A model generated the notes under the pieces. The model was not told the DNA's origin. It made no database searches and was given only the letters and a program-made list of their open reading frames with translations. Made by a program: the position numbers and the translations under genes. Shown here piece by piece: positions 8,909 through 17,699 of a stretch of 64,000 bases of DNA (the first letter of the stretch is position 1; every line of letters begins with the position of its first letter). The DNA lies in assembly GCF_021272185.1 (NCBI RefSeq), contig NZ_JAJSEC010000001.1, forward strand, positions 558,001 to 622,000, in the 5' to 3' direction. The stretch is from Roseivivax sp. GX 12232. GTDB taxonomy: Bacteria > Pseudomonadota > Alphaproteobacteria > Rhodobacterales > Rhodobacteraceae.

Positions 8909-8948
8909 CCTCTTAGGTTTGGGGGACAGGACGATTGGAGCCAGACAG

Positions 8949-9332
8949 ATGTTTTCCATTCCCGGAGAAGCGCCGGTGACGATGACCCCGGCGGCCACCT
9001 CGCAGATCAAGAAGCTGATGGAGCGCGACGGGCGCTACGCGCTGAAGATCGGCGTGAAGAAAGGTGGCTGCGCGGGCATGGAATACACCATGGACTACGT
9101 CGACGACGCCGAGACCAACGACGAGGTCGTTGAACAGGACGGCGCGCGGGTGCTGATCGCGCCCATGGCGCAGATGTTCCTGTTCGGGACCGAGATCGAC
9201 TACGAGGTCGCGCTGCTCGAAGCCGGCTTCAAGTTCCGCAACCCCAACGTGGTCGATGCCTGCGGATGCGGCGAATCGATCAAGTTCAAGGATGTGGACG
9301 CCCTTCAGGCGGAACGCGCCGAAGAGGGCTGA
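8949..9332 (+). CDS. HesB/IscA/SufA family iron-sulfur carrier
   Basis: A 127-residue A-type carrier that binds a Fe-S cluster and passes it to target proteins. The three conserved cysteines are present: one in KKGGCAGMEY and two in the C-terminal DACGCGESI. The length is slightly above the usual 107-122 because of an acidic tail. It sits alone between DUF3307 and tpiA, not in a suf or isc operon. Whether it is SufA, IscA or ErpA cannot be settled by eye. Confidence 0.9.
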   Translation: MFSIPGEAPVTMTPAATSQIKKLMERDGRYALKIGVKKGGCAGMEYTMDYVDDAETNDEVVEQDGARVLIAPMAQMFLFGTEIDYEVALLEAGFKFRNPNVVDACGCGESIKFKDVDALQAERAEEG

Positions 9333-9399
9333 GCCGCCCCCTTGACCTCAGGTGCCCCTCGGCGATGATCGCCGCGACATTGGGCAAGGAGGTCATTTC

Positions 9400-10134
9400 A
9401 TGGCGCGCAAGATCGCAGCGGGAAACTGGAAGATGAACGGGCTCGGCGCGGATCTCGCCGAGCTCGAGACGCTGGCCGGGCGCAGCGGTGACGCCGCCGA
9501 GGTGGTGATCTGCCCGCCCGCCACGCTGATCAGCCGCGCGGTCGCCAAGGCCGGCTCGGTGGCGATCGGCGGGCAGGACTGCCATGCCGCCGAGACAGGC
9601 GCGCATACCGGCGACGTCTCGGCCCTGATGCTGAAAGAGGCCGGCGCGGGCTTCGTCATCACCGGCCATTCCGAGCGCCGCGCCGATCACGGCGAAAGCG
9701 ACGCGGATGTCGCCGCCAAGACCGAGGCCGCCTGGGCCCCGGGGCTGACCGCCATCGTCTGCATCGGCGAAAGCCTCGAGGAGCGCGAGGGCGGCCGCAC
9801 GCTCGAGGTGGTCGGCAGCCAGCTCGCCGGCAGCCTGCCCGCGGGTGCTACGCCGCAGAACACCGTCATCGCCTATGAGCCGATCTGGGCCATCGGCACC
9901 GGCAAGGTGCCCTCGCTCGAAGAGATCGCCGAGGTACATGCCTTCATGCGCGAGAAGCTCTCCGCCCGGTTCGAGGGCGGCGCGGAGATGGCGCTCCTTT
10001 ACGGCGGCAGCGTGAAGCCCGGCAATGCGGCCGAGATCTTCGGCGTGCCGCATGTGAACGGCGCGCTGGTGGGCGGCGCGAGCCTCAAGGCCAGCGACTT
10101 CGGCGGCATCATCGACGCGCTGAACGCGGCCTGA
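9400..10134 (+). CDS. tpiA: Triose-phosphate isomerase
   Basis: A 244-residue glycolytic enzyme that interconverts dihydroxyacetone phosphate and glyceraldehyde 3-phosphate in the cytosol. Motifs present are AAGNWKMNG with the catalytic Lys, TGHSERR with the catalytic His, [11 protein letters not shown] with the catalytic Glu and flexible loop 6, and [10 protein letters not shown] plus GALVGGASL for phosphate binding. The ATG at 9400 follows AAGGAGG; the upstream in-frame start at 9352 has no such site. Complete and of normal length. Confidence 0.97.
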   Translation: MARKIAAGNWKMNGLGADLAELETLAGRSGDAAEVVICPPATLISRAVAKAGSVAIGGQDCHAAETGAHTGDVSALMLKEAGAGFVITGHSERRADHGESDADVAAKTEAAWAPGLTAIVCIGESLEEREGGRTLEVVGSQLAGSLPAGATPQNTVIAYEPIWAIGTGKVPSLEEIAEVHAFMREKLSARFEGGAEMALLYGGSVKPGNAAEIFGVPHVNGALVGGASLKASDFGGIIDALNAA

Positions 10135-10224
10135 TCACCCCCGCGAACTAGCAGCACGGGCGGGCGCGGCTGACGCCGCTTCCACCCTTGTCTCCGCCCC
10201 GCGGCGGGGGCAGTCTCGCCGTCG

Positions 10225-11397
10225 ATGCAGCACCTCTCCCAGTCGCCGACCGACCCCGCCTTCGTCCAGGACCCCTACCCCTTCTACGCTCGCGCGAGGG
10301 CCGCGGGGGACATCGCCTATTGGGACGACTACGGCATGGCCGTGGCCTGTTCGCAGGCCGCGGTCGCGGCGCTTCTGAAGGACCGCCGCTTCGGCCGCGA
10401 GGTGCCGCCCGAGAAGGCCCAGCCGCGCCCGCCGCACCTGGCGCCCTTCTACGCCGTCGACGACAATTCCATGCTGGAGCTCGAACCGCCGCGCCACACG
10501 CGGCTGCGCGGGCTGGTCCTCAGGGCCTTCACCTCGCGCCGGATCGCCGCCCTCGGCCCCGAGATCGAGGCCCTGAGCGGCCAGCTGATCGACGCCCTGC
10601 CCGAGGGGCCTTTCGACCTTCTGCCCGAGTTCGCCGAGAAGCTGCCGGTCATCGTGATCGCCCGGCTCCTGGGCGTGCCCGAGGAAGAGGCGCCGGCGCT
10701 TCTGGACTGGTCGCACGCCATGGTCGGCATGTATCAGGCCGGCCGCACCCGCGCCGACGAGGACCGCGCCGCCCGCGCCGCCGCCGAGTTCTCGGACTTC
10801 CTGCGGCGCGTGATCGAGGCCCGCCGCAAGGCACCCCGCGATGACCTGCTGTCGCATCTCGTCGCCGCCGAGGAGGACGGCGAAAAGCTCTCGAACGACG
10901 AGTTGATCGCCACGGTGATCCTGCTGCTGAATGCCGGGCACGAGGCGACGGTGCACACCATCGGCAACGGGGTGAAGGCGCTTCTCGAACACGGGCAGCG
11001 CGTCACCCGCGAGGGCGCCGAGGCCGCGACCGAGGAGATCCTGCGCTACGACCCGCCGCTGCATCTCTTTACCCGCCACGCCTACGAGGACGTGGAGGTC
11101 TGCGGCCACCAGTTCGCGCGCGGCGACGAGGTCGGGCTGCTCCTGGCCTCGGCCGGGCGCGACCCCGCCGCCTGCGCGGATCCCGACCGTTTCGATCCGA
11201 CCCGCGCGCCGGTCAAGCACCTGGCCTTCGGCGGCGGCATCCATTTCTGCGTGGGCGCGCCGCTCGCGCGGCTCGAGCTGAACCTGGCGCTGCCGATCCT
11301 CTTCGAGCGGCTGCCGGAGCTCGCGCTTGCCAAGGCGCCGCGCTACGCGCAGACCTATCATTTCCACGGGCTGGAGCGGCTGATGGTGACGCGCTAG
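10225..11397 (+). CDS. Cytochrome P450
   Basis: A 390-residue soluble bacterial P450. The heme loop is AFGGGIHFCVGAPLARLEL with the cysteine ligand near residue 342; the I-helix oxygen-activation segment is LLNAGHEATVHTI; the ExxR motif is in ATEEILRYDPP, and EPPRHTRLR matches the substrate-contact region of CYP107/CYP109-like enzymes. Substrate and redox partner are unknown; no ferredoxin gene adjoins, though fpr lies 5 kb downstream. It stands alone between tpiA and the convergent Lrp gene. Confidence 0.93.
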   Translation: MQHLSQSPTDPAFVQDPYPFYARARAAGDIAYWDDYGMAVACSQAAVAALLKDRRFGREVPPEKAQPRPPHLAPFYAVDDNSMLELEPPRHTRLRGLVLRAFTSRRIAALGPEIEALSGQLIDALPEGPFDLLPEFAEKLPVIVIARLLGVPEEEAPALLDWSHAMVGMYQAGRTRADEDRAARAAAEFSDFLRRVIEARRKAPRDDLLSHLVAAEEDGEKLSNDELIATVILLLNAGHEATVHTIGNGVKALLEHGQRVTREGAEAATEEILRYDPPLHLFTRHAYEDVEVCGHQFARGDEVGLLLASAGRDPAACADPDRFDPTRAPVKHLAFGGGIHFCVGAPLARLELNLALPILFERLPELALAKAPRYAQTYHFHGLERLMVTR

Positions 11398-11404
11398 GGC
11401 CCCT

Positions 11405-11884
11405 TCAGAGCGGCAGCGCGGCGGTGGACTTGATCTCTTCCATCGACAGAAGCGCCGTGACGTTGTGCACCTTCACCTCGGAAATCAGCGCCTGGTAGAA
11501 GACGTCATAGGCGCGGGCGTTCTTCACCCGGACCTTGAGGATGTAGTCGATGTCGCCCGCGAGCCGGTGCGCCTCCTGCACCTCGGGGCGTTCGCGCAGC
11601 GCCTTGAGAAAGCGCCGCTGCCAGTCGGCCTCGTGCTCCGATGTGCGGATCAGCACGAAGAAACAGGCCTCGAAGCCCAGCGCCTCGGCATCAAGCTCCA
11701 CGGTCTGGCGGCCGATGATCCCGGCCTCGCGCATCTTGCGGATGCGGTTCCAGACCGGGGTCTTGGAGGAGCCCACGTTCCGGGCGATGTCGTCCAGCGA
11801 CTGGCTTGCGTCGCGCTGCAATTCGGAAAGGATTTTCCGGTCGGTGTCGTCGAGGCGAACCTCTGTTCCGTCTTTGCCCGCCAT
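11405..11884 (-). CDS. Lrp/AsnC family transcriptional regulator
   Basis: A 159-residue regulator. Residues 10-60 form the AsnC-type helix-turn-helix (LDDTDRKILSELQRDASQSLDDIA, SSKTPVWNRIRKM), followed by the RAM ligand-binding domain with AGDIDYILKVRV. Lrp-type proteins bind amino acids as octamers. It is divergent from the cys cluster with 128 bp between, so it is a natural candidate regulator of sulfate assimilation, perhaps sensing cysteine; that is inference from position only. Confidence 0.9.
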   Translation of the reverse strand: MAGKDGTEVRLDDTDRKILSELQRDASQSLDDIARNVGSSKTPVWNRIRKMREAGIIGRQTVELDAEALGFEACFFVLIRTSEHEADWQRRFLKALRERPEVQEAHRLAGDIDYILKVRVKNARAYDVFYQALISEVKVHNVTALLSMEEIKSTAALPL

Positions 11885-11912
11885 GCCGGACTCCCTGTTC
11901 GTCTTCGCCCGG

Positions 11913-11977
11913 GATATAGAACATACATCCTTGTTTTCGCAATGATCTAGCCTGAAACCGGGAAGAAATTCTATATC
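11913..11977. promoter_or_regulatory. Inverted repeat in the Lrp-cysG divergent promoter region
   Basis: GATATAGAA at 11913-11921 and TTCTATATC at 11969-11977 are perfect inverted copies separated by 47 bp, within an AT-rich island. Each copy may overlap a -10 element of one of the two divergent promoters. Placement fits a shared operator for the Lrp-type protein. Confidence 0.4.
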
Positions 11978-12012
11978 AGGTCCAAGAGACGCCCGAGGCG
12001 GAGGACCATCCG

Positions 12013-13407
12013 ATGCAACATTTCCCGATCTTCGTGGCCCTGGCGGGACGCCGTGTCGTCCTGTCGGGCGGCGGTGAGGCCGCGCTGGCCAAGCTGCGGC
12101 TTCTGATGAAGACCGAGGCGCATCTGACCGTCTTCGCGCCCGAGCCCGCCGCCGAGATCGAGACCTGGGAGCGCGAGGGCAAGCTGCGCCTGATGCGCCG
12201 CGCCATGGAGCCCGGCGACGCGACCTGCGCGGTCTTGTTCTACGCCGCCGACGAGGACGCGGCCGAGGACGCCCGCACCGTGGCGCTGGCCCGCGCCGAC
12301 GGGGCGCTCGCGAATATCGTCGACAACCTCGCCGACAGCCAGTTCATCACGCCGGCCATCGTCGACCGCGACCCGGTGACCGTGGCGATCGGCACCGAGG
12401 GCGCCGCCCCGGTGCTGGCCCGCGCGATCAAGCGCGACCTCGAAGAGCGCCTGCCCTCGGGGCTCGGCGCGCTGGCGCGCATCGGCAAGGCCTTCCGCCG
12501 CTTCGCCGAGGCGCTGCCGCATGGCCGCCCGCGCCGCGACTTCTGGGCGGACTACTACTTCAAGGAAGGCCCCCGCGCCTTTGACGCCGAGGGCGCCGAG
12601 GGCGCGCAGGCGGCGCTCGACGGGCTCCTGGAGCAGCATCTGAACGCCGCCGAGAAGCCGGGCCATGTGCATTTCGTCGGCGCCGGCCCGGGCGACCCCG
12701 AGCTTCTGACGCTGAAGGCGCGCCGCGCCCTCGACGAGGCCGACGTGGTGATCTTCGACCGGCTTGTCGCGCCCGAGATCCTCGAGCTTTGCCGCCGCGA
12801 GGCGCAGATGGTCGATGTCGGCAAGGAGGCTTTCGGCCCCTCGACCGCGCAGGAGGACATCAATCGCCAGATCGTCGAGCACGGCCGTGCCGGCGCCCAG
12901 GTGGTGCGGCTGAAGTCCGGCGATCCCACGGTCTTCGGCCGGCTCGACGAAGAGCTCGACGCCGTCACCGAGGCGGGGCTGGCCTATACCATCGTGCCCG
13001 GCGTCACCGCCGCCTCGGCCTCGGTCGCGGCGATCGGGCAGAGCCTGACCAAGCGCGGGCGCAACGCCTCGGTCAAGCTGCTGACCGGCCACGACATGAA
13101 GGGCTTCGCCGATCACGACTGGAAGACCATGGCCCGCCCCGGCGAGGTCGCGGCGATCTACATGGGCAAGAAGGCCGCGCGCTTCATCCAGGGCCGCCTG
13201 TTGATGCATGGCGCCGACCCCGAGACCCCGGTGACGGTGATCGAGAACGCCTCGCGCCCCGACCAGCGGGTGCTGGCGGCGCGGCTCTCGACGCTGGCCA
13301 CCGATCTCTCCGAGGCCGAGATGGCCGGCCCCGCCCTCACCCTTTTCGGCCTGGCGCCCCGCGCTGCAGAGGCCGCCGCGCAGGAACTCATCAAGGAGGC
13401 GCTCTGA
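12013..13407 (+). CDS. cysG: Siroheme synthase (fused precorrin-2 dehydrogenase/ferrochelatase and SUMT)
   Basis: A 464-residue fused enzyme making siroheme, the cofactor of CysI, from uroporphyrinogen III. Residues 1-200 are the NAD-dependent dehydrogenase/ferrochelatase half (VVLSGGGEAALAKLRLL nucleotide site). From about residue 218 the SAM-dependent uroporphyrinogen III methyltransferase half begins with VHFVGAGPGDPELLTLKA and continues with VRLKSGDPTVFGR and VPGVTAASA. GGCGGAGGA precedes the ATG. It ends by sharing one base with the next start (TGATG). First gene of the cys cluster. Confidence 0.96.
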   Translation: MQHFPIFVALAGRRVVLSGGGEAALAKLRLLMKTEAHLTVFAPEPAAEIETWEREGKLRLMRRAMEPGDATCAVLFYAADEDAAEDARTVALARADGALANIVDNLADSQFITPAIVDRDPVTVAIGTEGAAPVLARAIKRDLEERLPSGLGALARIGKAFRRFAEALPHGRPRRDFWADYYFKEGPRAFDAEGAEGAQAALDGLLEQHLNAAEKPGHVHFVGAGPGDPELLTLKARRALDEADVVIFDRLVAPEILELCRREAQMVDVGKEAFGPSTAQEDINRQIVEHGRAGAQVVRLKSGDPTVFGRLDEELDAVTEAGLAYTIVPGVTAASASVAAIGQSLTKRGRNASVKLLTGHDMKGFADHDWKTMARPGEVAAIYMGKKAARFIQGRLLMHGADPETPVTVIENASRPDQRVLAARLSTLATDLSEAEMAGPALTLFGLAPRAAEAAAQELIKEAL

Positions 13408-13724
13408 TGCCCCGTCCCTTCACCCCCAAGGTCGTCACCGGCAACGCGCTGCTTGAAGGCGACGTGGTCTACCTGGCCGAGGACGACAGCTGGACGCGCG
13501 AGCTGTCCCGCGCCGAGGTGCTGACCGACGAGGCCCATGCCGCGGTGCGCCTTCTGGATGCGCAGCGCCGCCCCAACGAGGCGGTGGGCGTCTACCTCGC
13601 CGATGTGGCGCCCGAGGCCGAGGGCCCCGAGCCCACGCATTTCCGCGAGGAGTTCCGCCGCACCGGGCCCTCGAACTACTTCCACGGTAAGCAGGCCCAG
13701 CGCCAGAGCCCCGAATTCTCGTGA
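13407..13724 (+). CDS. DUF2849 domain-containing protein
   Basis: A 105-residue soluble protein of the DUF2849 family, recognised by KVVTGNALLEGDVVYL, WTRELSRAEV and the C-terminal FREEFRRTGPSNYFHGKQ. In alphaproteobacteria this family is found between cysG and cysI, so a role in siroheme insertion or sulfite reduction is plausible, but none has been shown to my knowledge. The start shares a base with the cysG stop, so it is translationally coupled. It also has AAGGAGG upstream. Confidence 0.85.
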   Translation: MPRPFTPKVVTGNALLEGDVVYLAEDDSWTRELSRAEVLTDEAHAAVRLLDAQRRPNEAVGVYLADVAPEAEGPEPTHFREEFRRTGPSNYFHGKQAQRQSPEFS

Positions 13725-13786
13725 CATGCGGGCACCCGCAGGGTCCGGCCCAGCCCGGATCCGCGGCCCCAGGAAGGACATCCCGA

Positions 13787-15469
13787 ATGTATCGCTATTC
13801 CGAGTTCGACGCCGCCTATGTGGCCAAGCGCAACACCGAGTTCCGCGCCCAGGTCGAGCGCCGCATCGACGGCGCGCTGACCGAGGACGAGTTCAAGCCG
13901 CTGCGGCTGATGAACGGTCTTTACCTGCAGCTGCACGCCTACATGCTGCGGGTCGCGGTGCCCTATGGCACGCTCGACGCCCGGCAGATGCGCCAGCTCG
14001 CCTATATCGCCCAGCGCTGGGACAAGGGCTACGGGCATTTCACCACCCGCCAGAACATCCAGTTCAACTGGCCGCAGCTGCGCGACGTGCCGGACATGCT
14101 GGACGCCCTGGCGCAGGTCGAGATGCATGCCATCCAGACCTCGGGCAACACCATCCGCAACGTGACCGCCGACCATTTCGCCGGGGCCGCCGCCGATGAG
14201 ATCGCCGATCCGCGCCCGGTGGCCGAGCTGATCCGCCAGTGGTCGACCGATCACCCGGAGTTCCAGTTCCTGCCGCGCAAGTTCAAGATCGCCGTCACCG
14301 GCGCGCCGAATGACCGCGCGGTGACCGCGGCCCACGACATCGGCCTGCGCATCGTGAAGAACGACGCGGGCGAGATCGGCTACCAGGTGCTGGTGGGCGG
14401 CGGCCTCGGCCGGACGCCGATGATCGGCAAGGTCATCGCGGACTATCTGCCCGAGGCGGACCTGCTGCCCTACCTCGAGGCCATCGTCTCGGTCTGGAAC
14501 CTGCTCGGCCGCCGCGACAACAAGTACAAGTCGCGGATCAAGATCACCGTGCACGAGCACGGCATCGACGAGATCCGGTCGCTGGTCGACGCACGCTTCG
14601 CCGAGCTGAAGCCCGCCTTCAAGGGCATCGACCAGGAGATGCTGTCGGAGATCCGCGCGGCCTTCGCGCCGCCGGCCTTCCGCGAGGCCTCGACCGAGGG
14701 CTACGAGGCCGCGCGCGCGGCCGATCCGGCCTTCCGCTCCTGGGCCGACACCAACCTGACCGCGCATCGCGCGCCGGGCTATGCCATCGTGCAGATCTCG
14801 CTCAAGGCCCATGGCGCGACGCCGGGCGACGCCACGAGCGAGCAGATGCGCGTCATGGCCGACCTCGCCGAGCGCTACGGCCACGACGAGCTGCGCGTCA
14901 GCCACGAGCAGAACATCGTGCTGCCGCATGTGCACAAGGGTGACCTGCCCGCGCTCTACGCCGAGCTGAAGCGCCACGGGCTCGCCACCGCGAACATCGG
15001 GCGGATCTCGGACATCATCGCCTGCCCGGGCATGGATTACTGCGCGCTGGCCACCGCGCGCTCGATCCCGATCGCCCAGGAGATCGCCACCCGCTTCCAG
15101 CAGCTCCGCAACGAAGAGGACATCGGCGACCTGAAGATCAAGATCTCGGGCTGCATCAATGCCTGCGGCCACCACCACGTGGGCCATATCGGCATCCTCG
15201 GGCTCGACCGCGCGGGTGTGGAGAACTACCAGATCACGCTGGGCGGCGATCACACCGAAGCCGCAAGCCTCGGCCAGCGCACCGGCCCGGGCTTTGCCGC
15301 CGAAGAGGTCGTGCCCGCCATCGAGCGCATCGTCGGGCGCTACCTGGAGCTGCGCGACAGCGCCGAGGAAAGCTTCATCGAGGCCTACCGGCGCCTCGGC
15401 ATGGCGCCCTTCAAAGAGGCCCTCTACGACGACGCGCCCGAGCGCAAGGATAAGGCCCATGCTGCCTGA
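13787..15469 (+). CDS. cysI: Sulfite/nitrite reductase hemoprotein (assimilatory sulfite reductase)
   Basis: A 560-residue siroheme and [4Fe-4S] enzyme that reduces sulfite to sulfide with six electrons. The cluster cysteines are CPGMDYC (CX5C) and CINAC (CX3C) near residues 415 and 458; GHFTTRQNIQ and GNTIRNVT mark the first half-domain. The ATG at 13787 follows AGGAAGGA. No CysJ flavoprotein is encoded nearby, so electrons probably come from ferredoxin. Nitrite reductase activity cannot be excluded from sequence, but cysH and cysG next to it favour sulfite. Overlaps cysH by 11 bp. Confidence 0.93.
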   Translation: MYRYSEFDAAYVAKRNTEFRAQVERRIDGALTEDEFKPLRLMNGLYLQLHAYMLRVAVPYGTLDARQMRQLAYIAQRWDKGYGHFTTRQNIQFNWPQLRDVPDMLDALAQVEMHAIQTSGNTIRNVTADHFAGAAADEIADPRPVAELIRQWSTDHPEFQFLPRKFKIAVTGAPNDRAVTAAHDIGLRIVKNDAGEIGYQVLVGGGLGRTPMIGKVIADYLPEADLLPYLEAIVSVWNLLGRRDNKYKSRIKITVHEHGIDEIRSLVDARFAELKPAFKGIDQEMLSEIRAAFAPPAFREASTEGYEAARAADPAFRSWADTNLTAHRAPGYAIVQISLKAHGATPGDATSEQMRVMADLAERYGHDELRVSHEQNIVLPHVHKGDLPALYAELKRHGLATANIGRISDIIACPGMDYCALATARSIPIAQEIATRFQQLRNEEDIGDLKIKISGCINACGHHHVGHIGILGLDRAGVENYQITLGGDHTEAASLGQRTGPGFAAEEVVPAIERIVGRYLELRDSAEESFIEAYRRLGMAPFKEALYDDAPERKDKAHAA

Positions 15470-16256
15470 ACGCGCCTTCACCGAGGCCGAGAGCGCGGGC
15501 CGCCCGGCGGCGCCGGGCCCCGCCGAGCTCGAGCGGCTGCGCGCGCGGGTGGCGCGGCTGAACGCGCGCTACCGCCACCACGGCGCGACCGCGGTGCTGC
15601 GCGGCGCGCTGAAGGATCCCGACGCGGGCCGCATCGCCATGGTGTCGAGCTTCGGGGCGGAATCGGTGGCGCTGCTGCACCTCGTGGCCATGGTGGACCG
15701 GGCGACCCCGGTCCTCTTCATCGACACCCGGCTGCTCTTCGCCGAGACGCTGGTCTACCAGCAGGAAGTGGCCGAGCGGCTGGGCCTGAAGGACGTGCGC
15801 ATCCTGAAGACCGACCGCGAGACGCTCGAGGCCCGCGACCCCTATGGCGCGCTGCGCTTCACCGACACCGACGCCTGCTGCGCCCTGCGCAAGACGGTGC
15901 CGCTGGAACAGGCGCTCTCGGGCTTCGACGGCTGGATCACCGGGCGCAAGCGCTACCAGAGCCAGGGCCGCGCGGCGCTCGACTTCTTCGAGCTCGACGA
16001 GCCCACCGGGCGGATCAAGGTCAACCCGCTGGCCCATTGGGCGCCCGAGGACGTGCGCGCCTATATGGACGAGAACCGCCTGCCCCGGCATCCGCTGGTG
16101 AAACAGGGCTACCCCTCGATCGGGTGCCAGCCCTGCACCTCCAAGGTGGCCGAGGGCGAGGACCCGCGCGCCGGGCGCTGGCGCGGCGAGGACAAGGACG
16201 AATGCGGCATCCACATCGTGGACGGCCGCGCGATCAGGCAGGAGACAGACGCATGA
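15459..16256 (+). CDS. cysH: Assimilatory adenylyl-sulfate (APS) reductase, [4Fe-4S] type
   Basis: A 265-residue reductase producing sulfite from activated sulfate with thioredoxin or glutathione. It contains the paired cysteines TDACCALRK and the later GCQPC motif, the CC...CXXC set that binds a [4Fe-4S] cluster in APS-using enzymes and is absent in E. coli PAPS reductase. The C-terminal DECGIHIVDG carries the catalytic cysteine. ATP-pyrophosphatase-type nucleotide site: MVSSFGAES. The ATG at 15459 lies inside the end of cysI. Use of APS rather than PAPS is inferred from the cysteines. Confidence 0.94.
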   Translation: MLPERAFTEAESAGRPAAPGPAELERLRARVARLNARYRHHGATAVLRGALKDPDAGRIAMVSSFGAESVALLHLVAMVDRATPVLFIDTRLLFAETLVYQQEVAERLGLKDVRILKTDRETLEARDPYGALRFTDTDACCALRKTVPLEQALSGFDGWITGRKRYQSQGRAALDFFELDEPTGRIKVNPLAHWAPEDVRAYMDENRLPRHPLVKQGYPSIGCQPCTSKVAEGEDPRAGRWRGEDKDECGIHIVDGRAIRQETDA

Positions 16257-16624
16257 GCGTGATCGTGACCGACGGGGGCTTCGGCTCCGACGACTTCCAG
16301 GGCGCCGCCGTCGAGCTGGCCCCCGACACCGACCCCGCGACCCTGGCCGAAAGCGCCGCGGGCGCCGAGATGGTCGTGGTGGACTTCCCCAGCTTCTCCG
16401 ACGGGCGCGGCTTCACGCTGGCGCGGCTCCTGCGGCTGCGCGGCTACGGCGGCAGGCTGCGGGCCCGCGGCCATGTGATCGCCGACCAATACGCCATGGC
16501 GCGCCGCGCGGGCTTCGACGAGGTGGAGATCTCCGAGGACCTCGCCCGCCGCCAGCCCGAGGACCAGTGGCTCTTCCGCGCCGACTGGCAGGCCGGCGAC
16601 TACCAGGCCCGCCTCCGGGGCTGA
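16253..16624 (+). CDS. DUF934 domain-containing protein
   Basis: A 123-residue protein of the DUF934 family, identified by VVDFPSFSDGRGFTLARLLR, LRARGHVIADQYAMARRAGFDEVE. It overlaps the cysH stop by 4 bp (ATGA). In proteobacteria DUF934 genes are regularly found with cysI and cysH, sometimes called an oxidoreductase probably involved in sulfite reduction; the biochemical role is not established. Confidence 0.9.
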   Translation: MSVIVTDGGFGSDDFQGAAVELAPDTDPATLAESAAGAEMVVVDFPSFSDGRGFTLARLLRLRGYGGRLRARGHVIADQYAMARRAGFDEVEISEDLARRQPEDQWLFRADWQAGDYQARLRG

Positions 16625-16723
16625 GCCGCCACGCCCCGAGGCCCCGAGACCAAACGCCCCCTTTCGGCGGGCTCCCGAACCGACTAAGCGAGAGGGACCG
16701 GCGCCGCCGGTCGATGACAGCAT

Positions 16724-17578
16724 ATGACAGAGCAGAAACCCGTGACCCAAGCTGCCGCCAAGCCCGTGAAGACCATGGCCCTGCCCGATGCCCAGACCGT
16801 GACCGAGGTCACGCATTGGACCGACCGGCTGTTCTCCTTCCGGGTGACGCGCCCGCAGAGCCTGCGCTTCCGTTCGGGCGAGTTCGTGATGATCGGCCTG
16901 ATGGGCGAGCCGGACCCCAAGACCGGCAAGCAGAAGCCGCTCCTGCGCGCCTATTCCATCGCTTCCCCCTCCTGGGACGAGGAGCTGGAGTTCTACTCGA
17001 TCAAGGTGCAGGACGGCCCGCTGACCTCGCGGCTGCAGCACATCCAGCCCGGCGACGAGATCATCCTGCGCCCCAAGCCCGTTGGCACGCTGGTGCATGA
17101 CGCGCTGCTTCCCGGCAAGCGGATCTGGTTCTTCGCCACCGGCACCGGCATCGCGCCCTTCGCCTCGCTCCTGCGCGACCCGCAGACCTATGAGGACTAC
17201 GACGAGGTCATCATCACCCATACCTGCCGCGAGGCGGGCGAGCTGACCTATGGTGCCGAGCTGATCCAGTCGATCAAGGACGACGAGCTGCTGAACGAGC
17301 TGATCGGTGCGGAGAACCTCGCCAAGCTGCGCTACTATCCGACCACCACCCGCGAAGAGAGCGCCAAGATGGGCCGGATCACCGACCTGATGCGCTCGGG
17401 CGAGGTCTTCGAGGATCTCGGCGTCGAGCCGATCCACCCCGAGACCGACCGCGCGATGGTCTGCGGCAACCTCGCCTTCAACCTCGAGATCAAGGAGCTG
17501 CTCGAGGGCTACGGGCTCGAGGAAGGGGCGAACTCCGACCCCAAGCAATATGTGGTCGAGAAGGCCTTCCTCGACTGA
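16724..17578 (+). CDS. fpr: Ferredoxin-NADP+ reductase
   Basis: A 284-residue FAD enzyme moving electrons between NADPH and ferredoxin or flavodoxin. It shows the FAD-binding LLRAYSIASPSWDEELEFY, the phosphate loop GPLTSRLQ, the NADP site FFATGTGIAPFASLLRDP, and the bacterial-type C-terminus. It lies 99 bp after the DUF934 gene and could belong to the same transcript; it is the likeliest electron source for CysI here because no cysJ is present. Oxidative stress roles are known for the family. Confidence 0.93.
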   Translation: MTEQKPVTQAAAKPVKTMALPDAQTVTEVTHWTDRLFSFRVTRPQSLRFRSGEFVMIGLMGEPDPKTGKQKPLLRAYSIASPSWDEELEFYSIKVQDGPLTSRLQHIQPGDEIILRPKPVGTLVHDALLPGKRIWFFATGTGIAPFASLLRDPQTYEDYDEVIITHTCREAGELTYGAELIQSIKDDELLNELIGAENLAKLRYYPTTTREESAKMGRITDLMRSGEVFEDLGVEPIHPETDRAMVCGNLAFNLEIKELLEGYGLEEGANSDPKQYVVEKAFLD

Positions 17579-17633
17579 TCCGCGCTTTGTCGTGAAAACG
17601 ACTTGCACAGCCGGCTATCGTCGGGTTTGACGC

Positions 17634-17662
17634 TTGAAAGCCCGGGGGCGCGAGGTTACTTT
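17634..17662 (+). promoter_or_regulatory. Candidate promoter of infC
   Basis: TTGAAA at 17634 and TACTTT at 17657 are separated by 17 bp, a plausible -35/-10 pair that would give a leader of about 30 bases before the infC start. The -10 matches the consensus at three of six positions. Confidence 0.35.
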
Positions 17663-17699
17663 GCGCTCCTGATCGAAGTCATTTGAAAGGACCCGCACC

